IMG/VR virus record: IMGVR_UViG_3300025466_000097 | Span: 1 to 36,317 of that record | DNA from: a virus | Reading direction: 5' to 3' (one strand) | Length of the DNA stretch: 36,317 nucleotides | Shown here: positions 32,320-36,317 of the stretch, in pieces | Position numbering within the stretch: the stretch's first letter is position 1 | Layout: each line of letters starts with the position of its first letter | Notes under the pieces: generated by a model | Told to the model about the DNA's origin: nothing | Databases searched by the model: none | Seen by the model: only the letters and a program-made list of their open reading frames with translations | Position numbers and translations under genes: made by a program

Positions 32320-32348
32320 TTTGTTTGTATTTTTCCCTTATATCTTTG
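32320..32348 (+). promoter_or_regulatory. Strong Bacteroidota-type promoter reading into a gene-poor stretch
   Basis: TTTG (32320-32323), 17 bases, TATCTTTG (32341-32348). It fires rightwards, but the first convincing gene in that direction starts at 32906. Transcripts would begin near 32355. Confidence 0.7.
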
Positions 32349-32349
32349 C

Positions 32350-32682
32350 ACCAGTTCTTTAAGCGACAACCGGATGGATTTCTAAGGATTGATTAGTAAA
32401 AATGCTGTTTAGGTATGGTAGCGTGGTAACGTCTTATTTGGGCGGGGTGGCATCGGAAAGGGGAAACGGCAAACGGATGACTGGGTGGCTGTCCAAATGT
32501 CAAATTTAGATTTAGGGAGAGGGTCAAAGGTCACAAAGCCCACAAGATGCAGCCCGAAAAAGCAAAATAATTGTGTTACAATTCACGCCGGTTAACTTAA
32601 CTAATTGATTATTAAGCACTTAGGAGAAATTAAGTGGAAATTACAGAACTATTACAGAACTTTATATACAATATAGTTTTTG
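32350..32682 (+). ncRNA. Probably transcribed noncoding stretch, candidate RNA
   Basis: Lies directly downstream of a strong promoter. The first half (about 32410-32530) is visibly more G-rich than the surrounding AT-rich DNA and contains no convincing gene; only a 34-codon frame (32402-32506) was found. A small AATTGT/ACAATT hairpin (32569-32583) and a tandem 11-bp repeat ATTACAGAACT (32640-32650, 32651-32661) follow. A phage regulatory RNA, an anti-host RNA or a long leader of the 32906 gene are all possible. No known RNA family is recognised. Confidence 0.35.
32640..32661. repeat. 11-bp tandem direct repeat
   Basis: ATTACAGAACT occurs twice without a gap. The 11-base period equals about one helical turn, as in iterons or a stacked protein-binding site. 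Confidence 0.75.
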
Positions 32683-32838
32683 ATGATTAAAAGTGATAAA
32701 TTGATAGGAAAAAACTATGAAGCAAATACAGGCGATTTAAGCCCGCCTTTTGGCTTAGGTAAGGGTTTTATATTACTCGTTGGGTTAAAATCGAAATTTG
32801 AGCCATTTATGTTGCGTATAGGCGCAAAGTTGGTGTAA
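32683..32838 (+). CDS. Possible small protein (51 aa)
   Basis: An open frame starting MIKSDKLIGKNYEANTGDLS and continuing PPFGLGKGFILLVGLKSKFE, ending FMLRIGAKLV. Its 51 codons make it shorter than usual gene-finder limits. It lies downstream of the 32320 promoter. The leader is AT-rich and there is no family resemblance, so chance cannot be excluded. Confidence 0.25.
   Translation: MIKSDKLIGKNYEANTGDLSPPFGLGKGFILLVGLKSKFEPFMLRIGAKLV
32738..32757. repeat. Short inverted repeat
   Basis: TAAGCC (32738-32743) and GGCTTA (32752-32757) with an eight-base loop, inside the possible 51-codon frame. Weak; no T-run follows. Confidence 0.35.
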
Positions 32839-32864
32839 CCCCTCCCATTAAGAATTTATATTTG
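32830..32864 (+). promoter_or_regulatory. Possible promoter of the winged-helix gene
   Basis: TATATTTG (32857-32864) matches the -7 consensus. The best -33 candidate is a weak TTGG (32830-32833) at 23 bases. The ATG of the regulator is 41 bases after the box. Confidence 0.35.
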
Positions 32865-32905
32865 CTTTTCAATAAATTATTCACTTTGCTTTAATTTGTT
32901 AAAAT

Positions 32906-33274
32906 ATGCGGTTACAGAATCTACATAAAATAGCGACTGTCAGCCGTTCGATTAAAATACTTAACAAAGAAAAGCATTGTAATTTAAACCAAACATCCTT
33001 AAACATACTTCTTACGCTTACTATTTTACCTGCTGACATATCTACAAGTAAAATCAATCTTTTATTAAAACATTGGGGCAAAGTATTGAACCATCCAGAC
33101 GTATTAAAATATCTTGATAGGTTTTTGAAGTGTAAGTATGTCACAAAAAAAATAGTTGCTGCAAGTCATTTTAATAACCCTCAGTTTTTGTGGTCCATCA
33201 CCCCTGAAGGCTTAGAGATACTCAATCAATTTGAGCTAATAGTAAGAAGAACACGGCACGATTTGGGGCATTAA
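32906..33274 (+). CDS. Winged-helix DNA-binding regulator (122 aa)
   Basis: Residues ~30-105 have the shape of a MarR-like winged helix: LNQTSLNILLTLTILPADIS (27-46) as the first helix and strand, INLLLKHWGKVLNHPDVLKY (50-69) as a helix pair with recognition function, FLKCKYVTKKIVAA, then FLWSITPEGLEILNQFEL at the wing and last helix ('xxLTPxGxxxL', a hallmark of such domains). The N-terminus is basic. It probably represses or activates phage promoters, including those in the repeat-rich region just upstream, but no target is proved. It is first on the plus-strand right arm. Confidence 0.6.
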   Translation: MRLQNLHKIATVSRSIKILNKEKHCNLNQTSLNILLTLTILPADISTSKINLLLKHWGKVLNHPDVLKYLDRFLKCKYVTKKIVAASHFNNPQFLWSITPEGLEILNQFELIVRRTRHDLGH

Positions 33275-33446
33275 TACCAGGGATCAATATGTTTGTTTTT
33301 TGCTTGTTGTTTACATTGCTTTTACTATTTCCTTTTTGTTTTGGTTGATATTTCCATTCAATAAAAAGCCACTTTCTTTAGATTTTATTCAATTTAATGT
33401 CATTTTATTAGACGTTTTCTATATTTTTTCAGATTACAAATATTTA

Positions 33447-33479
33447 TTTGTTTTATTAAAATGCACCATTGTATATTTG
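33447..33479 (+). promoter_or_regulatory. Bacteroidota-type promoter of the RadC operon
   Basis: TTTG (33447-33450), 21 bases, TATATTTG (33472-33479). The transcript would start near 33485, about 77 bases before the RadC-like gene. Confidence 0.7.
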
Positions 33480-33492
33480 CACTGTCGAAGCA

Positions 33493-33540
33493 ATGAAACG
33501 ACAAAGATTTATTTAACAATTAACCCCTTGCGGCGGCAAG
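33493..33540 (+). promoter_or_regulatory. Structured leader of the RadC operon
   Basis: A seven-codon frame (MKRQRFI, 33493-33516) is followed by a hairpin, CTTGC (33527-33531), loop GGCG, GCAAG (33536-33540). The short frame plus hairpin between promoter and gene might regulate translation, or may be incidental. Confidence 0.35.
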
Positions 33541-33561
33541 AATAAATAAACGTAAATTAAA

Positions 33562-34017
33562 ATGGCAAATAAATACAGTTTACCACAGTTTGAGATTAGC
33601 TTGAAAAATAAAGTAAAAGCAAGCGAAAGGATTAGTATTAAAAACAGTCTTGATTGTGCCGCCGTTTGTCGTGAATGCTTCGATGCTGACACGATAGAAT
33701 GGACTGAAAGCGCAATAGTTATCGGGCTGAACAATGCAAATAAGGTGCTAGGGTTTTATAAGGTTTCTAGTGGTGGCACTGGTGGCACAGTGGTGGATCC
33801 TAAAGTTATATTGCAATTTGCTTTATTAAGCAATTCAACTTCTATAATATTAGCTCATAACCACCCATCGGGCAGCCTTACCCCTTCCGAGGCTGATATT
33901 AAAGCAACGAGAAAAATTAAAGAGGGTGCAAAGTTGTTAGATATTACACTGTTCGACCATTTGATAATAACAAGTGAAGGACACGTTTCAATGGCAGAAG
34001 AAGGACTAATTTATTAA
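33562..34017 (+). CDS. RadC-like JAB-domain protein (151 aa)
   Basis: The metal-binding JAB/RadC motif is complete: H99-N-H101-P-S-G, with S109 and D112 at the H-x-H-x7-S-x2-D spacing (AHNHPSGSLTPSEAD, 98-112). The C-terminal part, ITLFDHLIITSEGHVSMAEE, is typical of RadC proteins. The N-terminal helix-hairpin-helix part of long RadC is absent, as in the short forms common on Bacteroidota mobile elements. The biochemical role of this family is not settled; links with DNA repair, recombination or anti-restriction have been suggested. Directly follows its own promoter and a structured leader. Confidence 0.9.
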   Translation: MANKYSLPQFEISLKNKVKASERISIKNSLDCAAVCRECFDADTIEWTESAIVIGLNNANKVLGFYKVSSGGTGGTVVDPKVILQFALLSNSTSIILAHNHPSGSLTPSEADIKATRKIKEGAKLLDITLFDHLIITSEGHVSMAEEGLIY

Positions 34018-34058
34018 TAATTAAAAACGTTAGGCATAACGCTAAAGATGCAAATTTT

Positions 34059-34469
34059 ATGACTATACACGAATTAAAAGAGTTACATCAAAGTAAAGTA
34101 GATGCTTTATTGGTTGAATGTAATGTGTTCTTTGCGTTCTCGAATGAACAGTTTGAAGAAGGTAAGAAATTGAACCCAGTCGGCGAGGGTGAGAAATACA
34201 CACGCATCCCGGGCGGTGGTTTCCTTCCTTCCGCAAAATCAATGGACTTCAAAAAAGGAATTGATGAAATCCAAAACTGGTACACAGAACAACTAAAGCA
34301 ACCCGAATTAAGAAAGGCTAACATAGCCTATGAACTAGCCAATCACGAGGCATACTACACGGGCGAAATTGACCAAACAATGGACGCACTAGACGAGAGC
34401 CACACAGAGGAAGAAGTTTGGGCGGTCTATAAAGAAGAGCGCAAAAAAATAAATTGGGATAACTATTAA
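34059..34469 (+). CDS. Mobile-element protein of the DUF7659-like type (136 aa)
   Basis: The N-terminal half reads ECNVFFAFSNEQFEEGKKLN (20-39), then EKYTRIPGGGFLPSAKSMDF (44-63) and a helix. This 'FFAFSxEQFxEG...GEKY...GGGxxP' pattern I recall from short proteins widespread on Bacteroidota mobile elements (I believe DUF7659; confirm by search). The C-terminal part is helical and acidic, with EEEVWAVYKEERKKINWDNY at the end. Function is unknown. It follows RadC by 41 bases. Confidence 0.65.
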   Translation: MTIHELKELHQSKVDALLVECNVFFAFSNEQFEEGKKLNPVGEGEKYTRIPGGGFLPSAKSMDFKKGIDEIQNWYTEQLKQPELRKANIAYELANHEAYYTGEIDQTMDALDESHTEEEVWAVYKEERKKINWDNY

Positions 34470-34480
34470 CTAACCAAGTT

Positions 34481-34508
34481 GGCAGACCTTCAAAACTGCC
34501 TATTTTTT
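34481..34508 (+). terminator. Weak terminator or attenuator
   Basis: GGCAG (34481-34485) and CTGCC (34496-34500) around a ten-base loop, followed by TATTTTTT. The stem is only 5 bp, so it may partly stop transcription between the DUF7659-like gene and the next small gene. Confidence 0.4.
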
Positions 34509-34528
34509 AACAGTAAAAAAGTAATAAA

Positions 34529-34723
34529 ATGACAGTAGATGAAAAAATAAACCTAAGAGATAACCTAATATTTATAGCACCGCCTTTGGTATATTTCCAA
34601 TTAGTAGAACTAAACAGGCTAGCACTTGCACCCTACTATAATGAAAGATTAAAAAGACAACGTGAATATCTAGCATATAGGGAAACTGTACCCGAATATG
34701 TAAAGCAAATGGAACAACATTAA
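34529..34723 (+). CDS. Small helical protein of unknown function (64 aa)
   Basis: Starts MTVDEKINLRDNLIFIAPPL, then VYFQLVELNRLALAPYYNER and a basic C-terminal half (KRQREYLAYRETV). It looks amphipathic and helical. No family is recognised. It follows a weak terminator in the right-arm operon. Confidence 0.5.
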   Translation: MTVDEKINLRDNLIFIAPPLVYFQLVELNRLALAPYYNERLKRQREYLAYRETVPEYVKQMEQH

Positions 34724-34751
34724 ATTAATCAAATTTTAAAACTTAGTACAG

Positions 34752-35000
34752 ATGGCAAAGAATAACGCCCAAATAAAAGCAACTGTTTTATCAAACTTGA
34801 AAATAGAACTAAACAGCATTATCGAGAGGGAAATAGAACGGGCGAAGATTAACGTAAAGTATGAAAGTCCAGAACTTAGTGAAGAATACTTTGCGACAAA
34901 TGCAAGATTGACTATGCAGAAACTTCTTTTAGAATTTAGTACTCAAATGATAAGCAATATAGATCACACAAATAAATTGTATTACACACCTTTAAATTAA
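34752..35000 (+). CDS. Helical protein of unknown function (82 aa)
   Basis: Starts MAKNNAQIKATVLSNLKIEL, then NSIIEREIERAKINVKYESP, an acidic/basic heptad-like stretch. The last third (LLLEFSTQMISNIDHTNKLY) is also helical. No family is recognised. It could be a DNA-associated or partner-binding helical protein. It follows the 64-aa gene by 28 bases and precedes the zinc protein by 6. Confidence 0.5.
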   Translation: MAKNNAQIKATVLSNLKIELNSIIEREIERAKINVKYESPELSEEYFATNARLTMQKLLLEFSTQMISNIDHTNKLYYTPLN

Positions 35001-35006
35001 ACTACA

Positions 35007-35507
35007 ATGACAACAAACTTACCCGCCTCAATAAACACAATCGAAGAGGCAAAAGCATTTTTGACAGAGTTACACAAGAACGGCGAGAGTTATCATCCCG
35101 AGGACGATGCAAACGAATTAATAGGAAGTAGCGAGCTATGGACTAGGGAAGAGGGAGAGCAATTAAATAAGCTCATGGAAGATATTTATAATTTAGAGGG
35201 TAACAACGGTAACCATGCTAACCCAGTATTTGACCCTTGCGAGTTTCTGTTAGAACTAGACCCCGAATATAGGGCAATGGTAGAGGCAGACGAAGAAACG
35301 GTCAATGTTTGCCACTGTAACAATTGCGGCGGCGTGTTCTATGATGACAACCCATCGGACGAAAGTATAGACTATCCACTTAGCGAAGTAAAAGACAAAG
35401 TATCGGGGAGTTTAGAACTATTAGAGGACGAAGGTGGATTTTTTAAAGGTTGCCCAAGTTGTAAAACAGACGGCTGCCTGATGGATAACTTACACGATAA
35501 CAAATAA
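35007..35507 (+). CDS. Zinc-ribbon-like protein (166 aa)
   Basis: Cysteines C102, C104 and C107 (CHCNNC) and C149, C152 and C157 (CPSCKTDGC) suggest a zinc ribbon split by a 41-residue acidic insert. The N-terminal half is an acidic helical domain. Related small 'NCGGxFYDDNP' proteins are frequent on Bacteroidota mobile elements, by recollection. Function is unknown; a DNA-, RNA- or protein-binding adaptor is possible. Confidence 0.6.
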   Translation: MTTNLPASINTIEEAKAFLTELHKNGESYHPEDDANELIGSSELWTREEGEQLNKLMEDIYNLEGNNGNHANPVFDPCEFLLELDPEYRAMVEADEETVNVCHCNNCGGVFYDDNPSDESIDYPLSEVKDKVSGSLELLEDEGGFFKGCPSCKTDGCLMDNLHDNK

Positions 35508-35532
35508 CATTCACTCACTAAAACACACAGCA

Positions 35533-35721
35533 ATGAAAGCAACAGCAAACAGCCTATTAGCGTCACAAATTGAGTTGAATAGGCAAACGGTAACGAACTT
35601 AGAAAAGGTGGTAAAAAGCCCGAGTAAGTACCGCAAACTACTAGCGGGCAGATTCACTCTTGAAGATGTGAAAGCCCAGTTAACTTTAGCTAAAGACTTT
35701 TTGAGAAGTTGCGCTATCTGA
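35533..35721 (+). CDS. Small basic helical protein (62 aa)
   Basis: Starts MKATANSLLASQIELNRQTV, then TNLEKVVKSPSKYRKLLAGR. It is basic and helical, with FTLEDVKAQLTLAKDFL at the end. No family is recognised. It follows the zinc protein by 25 bases in the same operon. Confidence 0.45.
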   Translation: MKATANSLLASQIELNRQTVTNLEKVVKSPSKYRKLLAGRFTLEDVKAQLTLAKDFLRSCAI

Positions 35722-35771
35722 TTTCAGCCCTAACCCTTAAAATTATTTAATCACATCAAAAACGGCAGTTT

Positions 35772-36176
35772 ATGCAAAAGCAACAAAAAAGAATTAAGGT
35801 AGAAGATTTGATTTTAGGTAACTACTACCAAAGCCCGAACACGGGAGAGATTAGTAAAATAGTAAAATTTGAAAGTGAAGACGGTAAAATTTACGCTATT
35901 GACGAAAACGGAAGCACCTACTGTACAAGGTACTTTTACGAAGTGGAGCAGAATTTTACGCCCATTGCAGCAAGTCTTATAGGCACGCTTAGGAATAGTT
36001 TTAAAAATTCACGTTACCAACTCGACTTATCCGTCTCTAGCTTTATTGGTAACAAAGATCTAACGAAAGAAATAGTAAGGCAGATAGTAGGCGAGGAAGT
36101 ACCGTTTAATAAGTACACGTTAAGCAACGTCAGTAATTTACTTGCGGCACATTTTCAACAGTATTCATTATTTTAA
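35772..36176 (+). CDS. Unknown beta/helical protein (134 aa)
   Basis: Starts MQKQQKRIKVEDLILGNYYQ, then SPNTGEISKIVKFESEDGKI and a beta-rich section ('LILGNYYQSPNTGE' resembles short modules on mobile elements). The second half is helical (DLTKEIVRQIVGEEVPFN, TLSNVSNLLAAHFQQYSLF). No family is recognised. The start has an A-rich leader. It belongs to the right-arm accessory operon. Confidence 0.5.
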   Translation: MQKQQKRIKVEDLILGNYYQSPNTGEISKIVKFESEDGKIYAIDENGSTYCTRYFYEVEQNFTPIAASLIGTLRNSFKNSRYQLDLSVSSFIGNKDLTKEIVRQIVGEEVPFNKYTLSNVSNLLAAHFQQYSLF

Positions 36177-36186
36177 ATTAATTAAG

Positions 36187-36317
36187 ATGAAAGCGAAAAG
36201 AAAAAAGTTATGGAAAGATATAACCAACTGTACCGATACTATAAAGTCTATGCGTTTAGGCGATGCGATTAAAAGTTGGTATGCCGAAAATGATAGTAAA
36301 GTGTTCAAGGGTAACAA
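36187..36317 (+). CDS. Partial gene at the right edge (N-terminal 43 residues)
   Basis: Starts at an ATG 10 bases after the previous stop and stays open to the window end. Residues seen are MKAKRKKLWKDITNCTDTIK, then SMRLGDAIKSWYAENDSKVF. It is basic at the start. The rest is outside the window, so no function can be given. Confidence 0.55.
   Translation, partial: MKAKRKKLWKDITNCTDTIKSMRLGDAIKSWYAENDSKVFKGN

Noticed and set aside
32402-32506. 34-codon frame after the 32320 promoter
   Set aside because: Too short, odd composition, no family resemblance; more likely noncoding.
33300-33545. 81-codon plus-strand frame starting at TTG
   Set aside because: It overlaps the clear promoter of the RadC operon and has no ATG start; the hydrophobic look comes from T-rich DNA.
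34026-34046. attC-like palindrome (CGTTAGGCATAACG)
   Set aside because: Only a 5-bp stem, single copy, with no integron integrase or cassette array.

Overview
The window is best read as part of a tailed podovirus-type phage genome infecting a member of the Bacteroidota. The evidence is a full virion gene set (large terminase, portal, scaffold-like protein, major capsid, ring/adaptor proteins, a 1202-residue muzzle/tail-tube protein, ejection-type proteins, tail fibre). The portal, terminase and ring proteins look like those of crAss-like phages and their relatives. Several upstream regions carry the Bacteroidota promoter pattern (TTTG, 17-23 bases, TAnnTTTG), and leaders are A-rich without Shine-Dalgarno sequences. 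No host genes, tRNAs or integrase were seen. No DNA polymerase, helicase, primase, holin or lysin was recognised either, so the window is probably a fragment of a larger genome or a phage that leans heavily on its host. The left edge cuts through a perfect tandem repeat and the right edge cuts through a gene.

Layout. Minus strand, 27.5 kb down to 1 (late virion operon, in transcription order): tandem GroES-like protein, three ring/adaptor-type proteins joined by TAATG overlaps, 1202-aa muzzle protein, 222-aa and 667-aa ejection-type proteins, a 2266-aa giant protein, a 187-aa protein beside terminase, TerL, portal, scaffold-like protein, major capsid, then 297-aa and 389-aa proteins and a secreted-looking tail fibre. 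A plus-strand cassette (7.8-8.5 kb) encoding a RyR-domain protein and an Hc1-like histone interrupts this between portal and TerL; it has a divergent regulatory element on one side and strong terminators on the other.

27.6-28.56 kb: three small plus-strand genes, the last with a possible helix-turn-helix. 28.5-31.9 kb, minus: a probable early operon behind a strong host-type promoter (438-aa coiled-coil protein, 61-aa protein, RepL-like winged-helix protein, SSB, two small unknowns, GroES). 31.9-32.9 kb: about 1 kb of control DNA with divergent promoters, direct and inverted repeats and an AT-rich core, a candidate origin, followed by a probably transcribed stretch without a convincing gene. 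32.9-36.3 kb, plus: winged-helix regulator, RadC-like JAB protein and a run of small accessory genes typical of Bacteroidota mobile DNA.

The most notable items are a 66-bp element of fixed internal spacing present at both divergent gene borders (7.7 and 27.55 kb), the RyR/Hc1 cassette, two separate GroES-type proteins, the giant protein with N-terminal 31-residue repeats and a possible nested out-of-frame gene, and the origin-like control region. All family calls are from reading the translated sequence; no database search was run.
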